A stretch of DNA of 50,352 bases from Streptococcaceae bacterium (GTDB lineage: Bacteria; Bacillota; Bacilli; Lactobacillales; Streptococcaceae): assembly GCA_031269775.1 (NCBI GenBank), contig JAISYQ010000017.1, positions 1 through 50,352 of the forward strand, given 5' to 3'. Made by a program: the position numbers and the translations under genes. The notes beneath the pieces were generated by a model. That model was not told where the DNA came from. It saw only the letters and a program-made list of their open reading frames with translations, and made no database searches. Each line of letters begins with the position of its first letter. The first letter of the stretch is position 1. Of this stretch, positions 25,159 to 34,070 are shown piece after piece.

Positions 25159-25458
25159 TTACCTTGTTCGACTTTCTCTTATTTCTTTAGCAATCAAACA
25201 ATGGGATTTTAAAGTTTTAGCTAATTTATGAAATTTATTTTCTTCGTAAATATTAAATTCATGGCTACACCAAAACCATGCATCATTTAACGATACGAAA
25301 CCATCTGGAATTAAAGCATAGCCTCCTGCGTATAAGCCCATGCTGATAGGAATTATCTTTGCTTTTGCAAAATTCATTTCTACCGCTTTTTCTGCCTTTT
25401 TCACATTCATACGATCAAACTCACTATTATAGTTGTCTAAATAACCAATAATATTCAT
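25159..25458 (-). CDS. hypothetical 99-residue protein
   Basis: I do not recognise it. It has no signal peptide or clear membrane segment. Visible features are ISMGLYAGGYALIPDGF in the middle, then WFWCSHEF, and a basic C-terminus (KEIRESRTR). Its ATG overlaps the stop of the upstream frame (ATGA), suggesting it was once translated together with the now broken gene at 25455-25714. It may itself be the C-terminal part of a longer gene split by a frameshift or stop. A terminator follows at 25107. Base composition is like its neighbours. Confidence 0.4.
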   Translation of the reverse strand: MNIIGYLDNYNSEFDRMNVKKAEKAVEMNFAKAKIIPISMGLYAGGYALIPDGFVSLNDAWFWCSHEFNIYEENKFHKLAKTLKSHCLIAKEIRESRTR

Positions 25459-25714
25459 AAATCTAAATTCGATAACATCGGCTGTTCTGTTGAGTTTAAT
25501 ATTTTGCTAATATTATTGATATTAATAAAATTATTTGATTTTAATTTTAAATTAAATGATGCGACGATCGATACACCTGATCCCGCTTCCTCTTCATCAT
25601 GACTATGATGGGAACATCTAAATTAATCGAGTTAACAGCTATAAAATTATCATTTACATCTTCATTATTAATTGCTCCTTCATCATCTATACACTCCCAG
25701 CCAATTAATACTTT
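25455..25714 (-). pseudogene. broken gene fragment upstream of the 99-residue ORF
   Basis: Two adjacent minus-strand frames look like pieces of one gene. The first begins right after a stop with VLIGWECIDDEGAINNED and continues to NSINLDVPI with no start codon. The second begins near HHSHDEEEAGSG and runs through VSIVASFNLKLKSNN to a TGA that overlaps the ATG of the next ORF. A one-base shift around 25600 would join them. I do not know the family. The gap between it and 25795 holds only a terminator. Confidence 0.45.
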
Positions 25715-25742
25715 TTAAGATAAGCATACCAGATACAACAAA

Positions 25743-25770
25743 AAGCTCTCAACTAACTAATTGAGAGCTT
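25743..25770 (-). terminator. strong terminator after the secreted protein pair
   Basis: Perfect 10-bp inverted repeat AAGCTCTCAA / TTGAGAGCTT with an 8-base loop. On the minus strand the 3' arm runs into U-rich sequence. It closes the 27505-25795 operon. Confidence 0.85.
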
Positions 25771-25794
25771 CTTTAATAAATCATATATCTATTT

Positions 25795-26523
25795 TTAAGA
25801 CCATCCCGTGCCGAACATTGAACTTTGAGCGTTATTTATATCAAAGCATTTTTTGATAACTGACCATTCTTTGAATTCGTATTGTTTTATTCCAAAACTG
25901 CAATAATGTACCGTAGCCCAAAACACTTTTTTACTACCATCTTCTTTTTCAATTAAGTAACCTAAAGGATACCCACCACCAATAGGCGCTATCAATGTTC
26001 TAGTTACGCCTCCTTCATTAATCCAAGCGTATTCTCCTCCTTGTATTGAGCTATCTAATTTTTCGTCAATTTCCTTTTGTTGCCCAACAATGCTATAAGA
26101 AGCAGACCCAAGACCTAAGGTAACAAAGTTTTCTTCCTCTAGTGTTGCTCCTTGTGCTTTTTTGAAGCTTACAGATAAGGCAACATCCCCACCATTTTTA
26201 TTTTCACAATCTTTGTATGTTGCTCCTTCGTTTTTTGGTTTTAAAGGTATTTGAATCAAAGTATTTCCACGAATATCTGTAGATAATTTATTTGAGCCAT
26301 ATTTACAAACAATAACATGTTCGCAATCTGTGGTACTCACAACTGTTGATAAAAGCTTTTTATATTCTTTTCCCTGAAAAGATTCTGTAATTTTAGTTAA
26401 TAGCCAGTGACCTTCAGGTAAAAACAGAGATTGCTCTAATCTTGGCTTCAATCCATGGACTGAAGTACATAAAAAACAATTTAGTACAGCAAATGTCACA
26501 AAAAATATTATCCTTTTTTTCAT
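25795..26523 (-). CDS. secreted protein of unknown function, partner of the papain-like gene
   Basis: I do not recognise this 242-residue protein. It has a clear signal peptide (KKRIIFFVTFAVLNCFLCTS, cleavage probably near 25). The mature part is mixed alpha/beta, with cysteines at VSTTDCEHVIVCKYG, YKDCENKNGG, HYCSFG and KKCFDI, which could form disulfides outside the cell. Glycine-rich stretches (LGLGSAS, APIGGGYPLGYLIE) are present. It starts 26 bases after the papain-like protease gene on the same strand with an AAGGAG-like site, and a strong terminator follows, so the two genes form one operon. It might be a substrate, inhibitor or co-effector of the protease; this is inference from position only. 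Confidence 0.65.
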   Translation of the reverse strand: MKKRIIFFVTFAVLNCFLCTSVHGLKPRLEQSLFLPEGHWLLTKITESFQGKEYKKLLSTVVSTTDCEHVIVCKYGSNKLSTDIRGNTLIQIPLKPKNEGATYKDCENKNGGDVALSVSFKKAQGATLEEENFVTLGLGSASYSIVGQQKEIDEKLDSSIQGGEYAWINEGGVTRTLIAPIGGGYPLGYLIEKEDGSKKVFWATVHYCSFGIKQYEFKEWSVIKKCFDINNAQSSMFGTGWS

Positions 26524-26548
26524 ATATAATCATTCTCCTTTTTCTAAA

Positions 26549-27505
26549 TTAATAATTAAAGCCAATAAAACTATCAATTCTTGCATTTATTCCAACCAAG
26601 GAAACAGTATCTCTAGAATCAACATCTACCAAAATATCATTACGACCATTACTAGGATCATAAAGCATGATCTTCCGATCATTAACAACATTACCATCAT
26701 CTGCAGTCTCTTGGTACACACCATAGACAACCAAACTATGATGAGCTCCATTAGTATATATCATATTTATAATCACTATCCGATTATTATTCAAAATATC
26801 ATCAAATATTATTCTCCAAGGATTTTGTCCAACAGGGATATCAACAACTTTAACATAGTCAGTAGAATCTTGTGCTAATATATTATTAAAAATAAGATTA
26901 ACACTTATTCCGCTAATATTAATAGCATTTTTTATCTCTTCTGGCATAGCAGTTAAACCTTCCTGTGGATTTCCACCTAAAAGTTCAAGTTGTTGAGCAA
27001 ATGTAGGCTGTTGAATACCTCCATTCCATATATTGTTCCTCTTTTCTATACTTAAAGTTTTAAAATGTTCAGAAATATTAAATATTTGCTGTAAAAAATT
27101 TGGAAATCTCATTGAATTGAAAAAACTTGTAAGATAATTTTGTGCATTAAGCGAAAGTGCGTCGAAATTCAAATTAGAATCAATCACTCCGGGAGCTAAA
27201 ATAAAAGCTAATTCAGCAAAAAAAGCCGGGGTAGGATTTTGAGCAAATATTTGATTAAATCCTGGATTAATGGCATGAGCGTTATGGACTAAGCAATCTT
27301 GATAAACAATATTCATACATGCCGCCAAGCACCAACTGGTATGACCCTGTTGAAGCCATTGGCCAGTTAAGCATTGATTGATTGTATCACAACCATGCAC
27401 TGTTTCATTAGGCCCTATCACAATTGCAGTAGCACTATTACATGGAACCAACATCAATACACACATTACAATTGTGCAGCTAAAAATCTTTATTTTTTTA
27501 TTCAA
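26549..27505 (-). CDS. secreted papain-like cysteine peptidase (C39/C70-like fold)
   Basis: A 318-residue exported protein. From the TTG at 27505 (AAGGAAGGTG just upstream) it has a signal peptide ending near PCNSATA. The mature part has the papain-like triad pattern: Q-x3-SWCLAACMNIV with candidate nucleophile C59 and an oxyanion glutamine, NGAHHSLVVYGVY with the histidine, and LYDPSNGR with the Asp/Asn. This order and the W-C-x-A-A-C box recall the AvrRpt2 (C70) and C39-like families. The middle region of about 170 residues is unusually long, helical and rich in Asn/Phe. It is the first gene of a two-gene secreted operon with its own promoter. Target unknown; a secreted toxin or host/competitor-directed protease is possible. 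Confidence 0.7.
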   Translation of the reverse strand: MNKKIKIFSCTIVMCVLMLVPCNSATAIVIGPNETVHGCDTINQCLTGQWLQQGHTSWCLAACMNIVYQDCLVHNAHAINPGFNQIFAQNPTPAFFAELAFILAPGVIDSNLNFDALSLNAQNYLTSFFNSMRFPNFLQQIFNISEHFKTLSIEKRNNIWNGGIQQPTFAQQLELLGGNPQEGLTAMPEEIKNAINISGISVNLIFNNILAQDSTDYVKVVDIPVGQNPWRIIFDDILNNNRIVIINMIYTNGAHHSLVVYGVYQETADDGNVVNDRKIMLYDPSNGRNDILVDVDSRDTVSLVGINARIDSFIGFNY

Positions 27506-27635
27506 AAAAACACCTTCCTTTTTAAAAAAATATTTTATCACCATAAACAGTAAGATTATGACATGCCAAAATATTTCTCATCCGATTATCTATTCTTTAG
27601 ATCTTCAAAAAACATTGGTAAGCTTACACAACGAC

Positions 27636-27651
27636 AATAAAGTACTTTATT
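27636..27651. promoter_or_regulatory. perfect 16-bp palindrome at the start site of the secreted operon
   Basis: AATAAAGTACTTTATT is a perfect palindrome immediately downstream of the predicted -10 box, so it would overlap the transcription start. This is a typical operator position. The rest of the 300-base gap to ileS holds only AT-rich DNA. Confidence 0.5.
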
Positions 27652-27655
27652 TACC

Positions 27656-27683
27656 TTTATAATATCTAATTCTTTTATTGCAA
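27656..27683 (-). promoter_or_regulatory. promoter for the papain-like operon
   Basis: On the minus strand, TTGCAA (27683-27678), a 16-base spacer and TATAAA (27661-27656). The transcript would have a leader of about 145 bases before the TTG start. Confidence 0.5.
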
Positions 27684-27849
27684 AGTAAATAATATGGAAA
27701 ATATTTTTACATTTTAATTTTATTAGATTCTCGTACATTTATTACACAATACAAAATTTTTAATTCATCTATATAAAAGCATTACATGGTAAATTTGACA
27801 AAAATCACACTAGGAGACCACTAAAGATCATAAACAGCTAGCTATAAAA

Positions 27850-30642
27850 TTACTTTTCAAATTCTTTCTTAACAGCTTCAGGGAAATATTCTTCTAAAAT
27901 TTTTGCACAGTGATCACATACTGTTTGCAAATGGATATTTTTATTGTTTCCAACACTCATATCAAGCTTGCGACAACGGATACAAATTTCGCCAGCTGCT
28001 TTTTCTACCAAGATTGCTACATCAGCAAATACCATCGCATCTTTTGGCGCTTTTTCTTTAGCAATCTCAAATCCTGAAACGATTAATAATTGAGCAATAT
28101 TGTGATTTAAAGAAGATAGTAATGTGCGAACTACTTCATTTGGGTAAATTACCACTTTTGCTTCCATCGATTTGCCAATTTTCTTTTCATTGCGCGCTTT
28201 TTCTAAAGCTTTTAATATTTTATCACGAAATTCAAAAAAAGCTGCCCACTCTTGCAATAACTCTTCATCATCATCGTAAGTCACACTTTCAGGAAATTCA
28301 GCTAGCTGAACAAAGGACTCTTCTTCATCTGATAATTGTGCCCAAATCTCTTCTGCTGTATGTGGCAAAATCGGTGTTAATAATTTTGTTAAAGCAGTCA
28401 AATTTTGATAAAACACTGTTTGCATTGCCCTGCGATTTTGATGATCAAAACCTTCAATATATACGACATCTTTTGCAAAATCTAAATAAAACGCAGACAA
28501 ATCATTAGTTAAAAAATTCATTATTGTTTTATAGATATGTACAAAATTATATTTCTCGTACCCATTATTACGAATTGATAAAATCACTTGATTTAATCGC
28601 ACCATCATATATTTATCAACAGAGCGTAAATTTTCATAAGAAATAGCATCGGTAGCAGGATGAAAATCACTGGTATTAGCCAATAAAAAACGCATGGTAT
28701 TCCGAATTTTTCGATACACTTCAGCCACTTGTCCTAAGATATCCATCGATACTTTAACGTCCGCTTCTGTATCTACTGAGGCAACCCACAAACGCAAAAT
28801 ATCGGCCCCGTACTGTTTAACTACTTGATCAGGCACAATAATATTGCCTAGCGACTTACTCATCTTGCGCCCCTTACCATCTAAGACAAAGCCTTGCGAT
28901 AACACTGCTTTATATGGAGCAACGCCATTTATAGCAACTGAAGTTGTAATCGATGAATTAAACCACCCACGATATTGATCTGATCCTTCTAGGTACATAT
29001 CCGCTGGAAAATTTAACTCAGAACGCTTTTTCAATACGCTTTCATGTGAAGAACCAGAATCAAACCAAACATCCATAATATCCTTTTCTTTGGTAAATTT
29101 TCCATTTGGTGAAGATGGGTGCGTAAAGCCTTCTGGCAATAAATCTTTTGCATCGTATTCATACCAAATTTTGGATCCAAACTCACCAATTAATTTCGCC
29201 ACATGTTCAATTGTCTCTGGTGTCATAATCACTTTACCATCTTCAGCATAAAAAATCGGTAACGGCACACCCCATGCGCGTTGACGAGAAATCACCCAAT
29301 CACCACGATCACGTACCATATTATACAAACGAGTTTCCCCCCATGGGATAATCCAATTAACTTTTTTAACTTCATCTAAAATAGCTTGACGAAATTTATC
29401 AATTGAAGCAAACCACTGCGTTGTTGCGCGAAAAATGATTGGCTTTTTTGTGCGCCAATCATGCGGATAGCTGTGTGTAAAGAAGCCAAGTTTTAATAAA
29501 GCACCTTTTTTTTCCAACATTTTAGTAATTACCGAATTTGCTTTATCATAAAACATTCCTTTAAAACCTGGTGCTTTTTCTGTAAAAATACCTTTATCAT
29601 CAATAGGAGAGAGAATGTCTAAGCCATACTTTTTACCGATTATATAATCATCTTCCCCAAAACCAGGAGCGGTATGAACAAGACCAGTTCCTGCTTCATT
29701 GGTTACGTGATCACTAACCATTACAAGCGAAGTTCGATTATAAAATGGATGCTTTGCTGACATATATTCCATCTTAGAACCCTTTAGAGTTTGGATAATT
29801 TCATATTGATCCCAACCAATTGTTTCAACGATATTTTCTAGCATTTCTTGAGATACGACAAACTTGCGATTGTTTACTTTAACCACTGCATATGTAAAGT
29901 TAGGATTAACCGAAATTCCTAAATTTGTAGGCAAAGTCCAAGGTGTTGTTGTCCAGATCACAAATTCTGTATCTTGATCTAATAAACCTTTGCCATCAGC
30001 TACTTTAAAAGCAACATAAATCGAAGGAGATTTTACATCTTTATATTCAATTTCTGCTTCAGCAAGTGATGATTCAGAAGATGGGGACCAATAGATTGGT
30101 TTTAAACCATTATAAATGTAACCTTTTTCCGCCATCTTACCAAAAACGCGAATTTGGGCAGCTTCATACGCTGAATCAAGCGTAATATAAGGATGACTCC
30201 AATCTGCACTTACACCTAAACGCTTAAAATCTTCACACTGCTTATTAACTTGCGATAAAGCATATTTTTTACATTTTTCTAGATAATCTAAAAGCGGTAT
30301 TTCTTTGCGTTTAACACCTTTACTAGCAAGTACTTGTTCAATCGGTAACCCATGCGTATCCCAACCTGGGATGAAAGGTGTGTAAAATCCACTCATTGAC
30401 TTAGCACGGACAATAATATCTTTTGAAATTTTATTTAACGCATGCCCCAGATGAATGCTGCCATTTGCATAAGGAGGTCCATCATGAAGAATAAAGAATG
30501 GTTTCCCTTTATTAATTTTTTGGCGCGCCTCATAAATTTTCTTCTTTTCCCAATTTTTTTGCCAAGCGACTTCACGACTAGGTAAATTAGCACGCATAGA
30601 AAATGCTGTTTTGCCAAGATTTAGCGTATCTTTCATTTTCAT
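27850..30642 (-). CDS. ileS: isoleucyl-tRNA synthetase
   Basis: Class I synthetase charging tRNA-Ile and editing Val. The HIGH motif is in [15 protein letters not shown] (about 53-67). The editing domain has [13 protein letters not shown] and the [16 protein letters not shown] loop. KMSKS is in [12 protein letters not shown]. The C-terminal zinc site is complete (CIRCRK and CDHC). Length is about 930, as expected for the bacterial, mupirocin-sensitive type. The start at 30642 is chosen over ATG 30648 because AAGGAG is only 3 bases from the latter. It follows trpS by 34 bases, so they are probably co-transcribed. No T-box leader is present in that gap. Confidence 0.97.
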   Translation of the reverse strand: MKMKDTLNLGKTAFSMRANLPSREVAWQKNWEKKKIYEARQKINKGKPFFILHDGPPYANGSIHLGHALNKISKDIIVRAKSMSGFYTPFIPGWDTHGLPIEQVLASKGVKRKEIPLLDYLEKCKKYALSQVNKQCEDFKRLGVSADWSHPYITLDSAYEAAQIRVFGKMAEKGYIYNGLKPIYWSPSSESSLAEAEIEYKDVKSPSIYVAFKVADGKGLLDQDTEFVIWTTTPWTLPTNLGISVNPNFTYAVVKVNNRKFVVSQEMLENIVETIGWDQYEIIQTLKGSKMEYMSAKHPFYNRTSLVMVSDHVTNEAGTGLVHTAPGFGEDDYIIGKKYGLDILSPIDDKGIFTEKAPGFKGMFYDKANSVITKMLEKKGALLKLGFFTHSYPHDWRTKKPIIFRATTQWFASIDKFRQAILDEVKKVNWIIPWGETRLYNMVRDRGDWVISRQRAWGVPLPIFYAEDGKVIMTPETIEHVAKLIGEFGSKIWYEYDAKDLLPEGFTHPSSPNGKFTKEKDIMDVWFDSGSSHESVLKKRSELNFPADMYLEGSDQYRGWFNSSITTSVAINGVAPYKAVLSQGFVLDGKGRKMSKSLGNIIVPDQVVKQYGADILRLWVASVDTEADVKVSMDILGQVAEVYRKIRNTMRFLLANTSDFHPATDAISYENLRSVDKYMMVRLNQVILSIRNNGYEKYNFVHIYKTIMNFLTNDLSAFYLDFAKDVVYIEGFDHQNRRAMQTVFYQNLTALTKLLTPILPHTAEEIWAQLSDEEESFVQLAEFPESVTYDDDEELLQEWAAFFEFRDKILKALEKARNEKKIGKSMEAKVVIYPNEVVRTLLSSLNHNIAQLLIVSGFEIAKEKAPKDAMVFADVAILVEKAAGEICIRCRKLDMSVGNNKNIHLQTVCDHCAKILEEYFPEAVKKEFEK

Positions 30643-30676
30643 AATCATCTTCTCCTTAATGTAATCTTAGGCAAAC

Positions 30677-31705
30677 TCACCCAAAGTAATTGATCCCCAT
30701 AGCTTTTTTTACCTCACTTAACGTTTGTGCTGCAAATGCTTGCGCATACTCACTTCCCTTTTTTAAAATACGCTTAATTTCACCTAAGTCCTGAGCATAG
30801 GCTTTGCGTCTTTTGTAAATGGGCTTGAGCTCTCGATTTAATACTTCTAGTAAATAACGTTTTACTTGAACATCTCCTAAACCACCACGCTGATAATGCT
30901 CTTTCATTTCAGCAATCTGTTTTTGATCTTCCCTTCCTCCAAATACATCTAAATATTTAAAAACCATATTTCCTTCAATCTGTCCAGGATCTTCCATACC
31001 AAGATGATTGGAATCAGTATACATACTCATTACTTTCTTTTGTAAAGTGTCTGCATCATCTGCTAAGAAAATCCCATTATTAAGTGATTTGCTCATCTTG
31101 GCGTTGCCATTTAAACCTGGTAAGCGCCCTGCTGCTTTATTATCTGGATAAATTCCTTCTGGCTCTACTAAAACATCTGTCTGATATGTATGATTAAAAG
31201 TGCGAACCACTTCACGAGTCTGTTCAATCATCGGCTTTTGATCATTTCCTACTGGTACTTTTGTTGCTTTAAATGCCGTAATATCGCTTGCTTGACTTAT
31301 TGGATAAACCAAAAAACCAACAGGCACACTTTCTGTGTAACCTTTTTGCTTAATCTCTGTTTTCACCGTTGGATTGCGATGCAAACGCGCTATTGAGACC
31401 AAATTCATATAATACATTGTAAATTCTGCTAGCTCTGGAATTTGTGATTGGATGAAAATAGTCGTGATTTTAGGATTAAGCCCTACTGCTAAATAATCAA
31501 CTGCCACCTCATATAAGCTCTTACGAATTTTATCAGGATCTTTTGCATGATCTGTTAGTGCTTGTTGATCAGCAAGCATAACAAACATTTTATATTTACC
31601 TTCTTCTTGCATTAAAACACGTTTTCTTAATGATCCAATAAAATGTCCAATATGAAGCTTTCCTGTAGGACGATCTGCTGTTAATACAATATCTTTTGCT
31701 ATCAT
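30677..31705 (-). CDS. trpS: tryptophanyl-tRNA synthetase
   Basis: Class I synthetase for tRNA-Trp, 342 residues. The HIGH motif is in PTGKLHIGHFIGSL (about 14-27), and KMSKS in NAKMSKSLNNGIFL. The middle has the conserved PVGNDQKPMIEQTRE. The sequence type is that common in Lactobacillales and Clostridia, longer at the N-terminal loop than the E. coli enzyme. AAAGG lies before the ATG. It is 18 bases downstream of the DUF436 gene and upstream of ileS, giving a likely three-gene operon. Confidence 0.96.
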   Translation of the reverse strand: MIAKDIVLTADRPTGKLHIGHFIGSLRKRVLMQEEGKYKMFVMLADQQALTDHAKDPDKIRKSLYEVAVDYLAVGLNPKITTIFIQSQIPELAEFTMYYMNLVSIARLHRNPTVKTEIKQKGYTESVPVGFLVYPISQASDITAFKATKVPVGNDQKPMIEQTREVVRTFNHTYQTDVLVEPEGIYPDNKAAGRLPGLNGNAKMSKSLNNGIFLADDADTLQKKVMSMYTDSNHLGMEDPGQIEGNMVFKYLDVFGGREDQKQIAEMKEHYQRGGLGDVQVKRYLLEVLNRELKPIYKRRKAYAQDLGEIKRILKKGSEYAQAFAAQTLSEVKKAMGINYFG

Positions 31706-31723
31706 TAATTAACTTACCTTTCA

Positions 31724-32296
31724 CTAAATTCCTTGCCACTTTCCATATCTTGCACGTGCTCCACCAATTTTTTTGGGGCGACTTACTGCTGCTGTTACAT
31801 GAGCTAAGCCGATTTTTTTTCGTTTAGTTCTAAGTGGTACTTGCACATGTTTAATATGCATGCCAATAAAAGTATCCCCTATATCAACCCCTGCATCTGC
31901 AACAATATTCTCAATTTCTACCGGCTGATCCATTAACTCAAAAGCAGCAATCTGTCCACTACCACCTGCATGAGTGCTAGGCAATACATCAACAATCTCA
32001 AAACCTCTTTGTTTTACTACTTCTTCTTCAAGTACTAACGCCCGATTTAAATGCTCACATCCTTGAACAGCAAGCCAAATTTTACGCTCATTTAGTAAAG
32101 TAAAAATCGTCGAAATAATTACTCGACCCACTTCAAGAGATGATTTCTCTCCAATGACTCCACCCATCACCTCAGAAGTACTTAAACCAACAACAAAAAG
32201 ACTTTCTAATTTTAAATCAGCCTGCGCTAAAATATCTCGCAAAACTTTACTGGTTTGATCTTTAATCTCTTCAAGTGAAAAACTAACACTTTCCAT
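31724..32296 (-). CDS. ywlG: DUF436 family protein (YwlG-like)
   Basis: A 190-residue conserved protein of unknown function found in Bacilli. Visible family traits are FVVGLSTSEVMGGVIG near 34-49, AVQGCEHLNRALV, and DAGVDIGDTFIGMHIKHVQVP, followed by IGLAHVTAAVSRPKKIGGAR. No catalytic mechanism is established. Soluble, no signal peptide. A weak GGGG site precedes the ATG. It is the first gene before trpS and ileS. Upstream lies a 480-base gap, with about 230 bases of unremarkable DNA and then a MITE. Confidence 0.88.
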   Translation of the reverse strand: MESVSFSLEEIKDQTSKVLRDILAQADLKLESLFVVGLSTSEVMGGVIGEKSSLEVGRVIISTIFTLLNERKIWLAVQGCEHLNRALVLEEEVVKQRGFEIVDVLPSTHAGGSGQIAAFELMDQPVEIENIVADAGVDIGDTFIGMHIKHVQVPLRTKRKKIGLAHVTAAVSRPKKIGGARARYGKWQGI

Positions 32297-32531
32297 GTAA
32301 AAACCCCTATATCCACTATAAAAAATCTTTATGGCTAATTTTACTACAAATTAAACTGATATAAATCCATCTGCTTTCAAAATAGAAAACAATCTTTTGC
32401 TTAAGCTGCAAGGTTGTAGCATTTTAGACGAACTTTCAATTAAAAAAACGGTAGCTTTAAAGATTTTTTTTGAAAATTTATCTGTCCATCAGACAAAAAA
32501 ACAGGCATCGTATATTGCCTGCTTTGATTAT

Positions 32532-32756
32532 ATTAGACCTCCTCGGAAACTAGGGTATAATGAGAATTCATTTCAATTTTTTCTTGATACAAGGAAAAAA
32601 CTTAAAGATACGTGTTTTTATTTCGAGGCTTTTTGACACTAGAGGCACGGCTTCTAGGTGATGGATAAAAGAAAATGAACGAAAGTGAATTTTCTGTCCC
32701 CGTCAGGGAAAAAGAAAACGAAATTCTCATACATCTACTTTTCGAAGAGGTCTATT
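32532..32756. repeat. MITE-like element, copy B
   Basis: A 225-bp element with imperfect terminal repeats: ATTAGACCTCCTCGGAAACT at the left and, read in reverse complement, AATAGACCTCTTCGAAAAGT at the right. Its left 60 bases and right 45 bases closely match copy A; the middle carries an additional inverted segment (GGATAAAAGAAAA ... TTTTCTGTCC). It lies just after the 3' end of the first CHAP gene. A 79-codon frame overlapping it (32397-32636) is not a credible gene. The rest of the gap from 32297 shows nothing else. Confidence 0.75.
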
Positions 32757-32776
32757 ATTTACTTAGTTTTATAAAA

Positions 32777-33928
32777 TTAATGTGAAGAAATAAATCCATC
32801 TGCAGAAACACTAGAAACTGTTCTTTTATTAAAGCTACCATTGTAGTTGGATTCTGACATGTTAAAACTACCATCTGAATTTACGCTATCTACAACTCCT
32901 ACATGTCCATAAGAACTAGCCCCGGCTTGGCCTGGAGCAAAAACAGCAACGTCTCCTGCTTTAGGTGTTTTACTAACATTATATCCTTTATTTTGAGCAT
33001 TAGCTGTCCACTGCGAAGCGTTACCCAAACCACCAATACCTGTCTTTGCAGTTGCATAATCTGTGCATTGCATTCCATCTGAATAACCACCACCACTGCT
33101 GATTCCTGGAGTAAAGCTACGCACTTCTGCCCTATATGTTCCTTGTGAAACATCTACACCACTAGCTTTTACTGCCAACTGTGCTGTGCGGTGTTCTTCA
33201 AATTCTCTTTTTTGGCGCTCTTCTACTTCTTTAGCAGCTCTTTGTGCTGTTTCTTTTCTTACAATAAAAACTTGCTTCTCACTTTCTGCTGAAGCTCTCC
33301 TAACTTCTAAATCTAATCTTTGAACTTCAAGATCAGCTTGACATTGTTCTAATTCTTCTCTGTCTCTTTTAATTTTCTCCTGATTTGCAAAAATTAAAGC
33401 AACCCTTTCGTCTACTATCATTTTTTTATTTTCAAGTACAGTATAATCTCTTTCTTGTTGTTCTATTAGATTTTTCTGACTAGACATGACTTTACTAATA
33501 GAAGTTAGAGCGCTAATTTTTTGACTCCAATTTGATTTTTTATTGAAAACAACTTTCAAATAATTTAACCACTCAGTTCCTTTATGTAACTGAAGACAAC
33601 GCGCATTTTTCTCTATATGTCTATGACGCCTATTAATCCTGTCATTTAATTCTGCAACTTCTCTTTCTAATCTATTTAACTCTTCTTGAGCGTCTTTTAA
33701 TTCTTCCTGCAAACGATTAATTTCCGCCTTTAAAGCTGCAATTTGTTCCTCTATAACATTAATATTTCGCTCAACTTCACTCTCTTGAGCTCTTAATTCA
33801 TTAATCTCTTTATCTTTTTCTACAATTTTATCATCTTCGCCAACAGCAAAAACGATACGCGGAATCTCTATTGATACTCCTTTTAATATCGTTAAAACAG
33901 CAAGTGCGGTAACGACTTTTTTTTTCAT
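32777..33928 (-). CDS. secreted PcsB-like peptidoglycan hydrolase (coiled coil + CHAP), copy 1
   Basis: A 383-residue exported cell-wall hydrolase. The signal peptide ends near VFA (28). A long coiled coil covers about 35-245, with a break around 115-140 resembling the PcsB hinge. A short linker leads to the CHAP domain (about 280-383) with candidate nucleophile in MQCTDYATA, histidine in YGHVGVVDSV, and the glutamate in SESNYNG. In streptococci PcsB is activated at the septum by FtsEX through its coiled coil. AAAGG precedes the ATG. The adjacent paralogue (34071-35321) lies directly upstream on the same strand. The nucleophile context CTDYATA differs from the usual CTWYV. Confidence 0.88.
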   Translation of the reverse strand: MKKKVVTALAVLTILKGVSIEIPRIVFAVGEDDKIVEKDKEINELRAQESEVERNINVIEEQIAALKAEINRLQEELKDAQEELNRLEREVAELNDRINRRHRHIEKNARCLQLHKGTEWLNYLKVVFNKKSNWSQKISALTSISKVMSSQKNLIEQQERDYTVLENKKMIVDERVALIFANQEKIKRDREELEQCQADLEVQRLDLEVRRASAESEKQVFIVRKETAQRAAKEVEERQKREFEEHRTAQLAVKASGVDVSQGTYRAEVRSFTPGISSGGGYSDGMQCTDYATAKTGIGGLGNASQWTANAQNKGYNVSKTPKAGDVAVFAPGQAGASSYGHVGVVDSVNSDGSFNMSESNYNGSFNKRTVSSVSADGFISSH

Positions 33929-34070
33929 CGAACCTTTCCCTTCTATTCATCGATAATAATTACTATTCAATTAAAACAACACATTTAGACTAACAAAAGA
34001 AAATTTCATAGTCAAAACATAAATTTTACAATTATGTTAAACAATATTACAAATATGGCTATAAAATTTT

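Noticed and set aside
27378-27662. 94-codon plus-strand frame opposite the papain-like gene
   Set aside because: Mostly a shadow of the minus-strand gene and its promoter; no ribosome site.
32397-32636. 79-codon plus-strand open frame overlapping MITE copy B
   Set aside because: No ribosome site, half of it is repeat sequence, and the equivalent frame in copy A is interrupted early. It is a chance frame.
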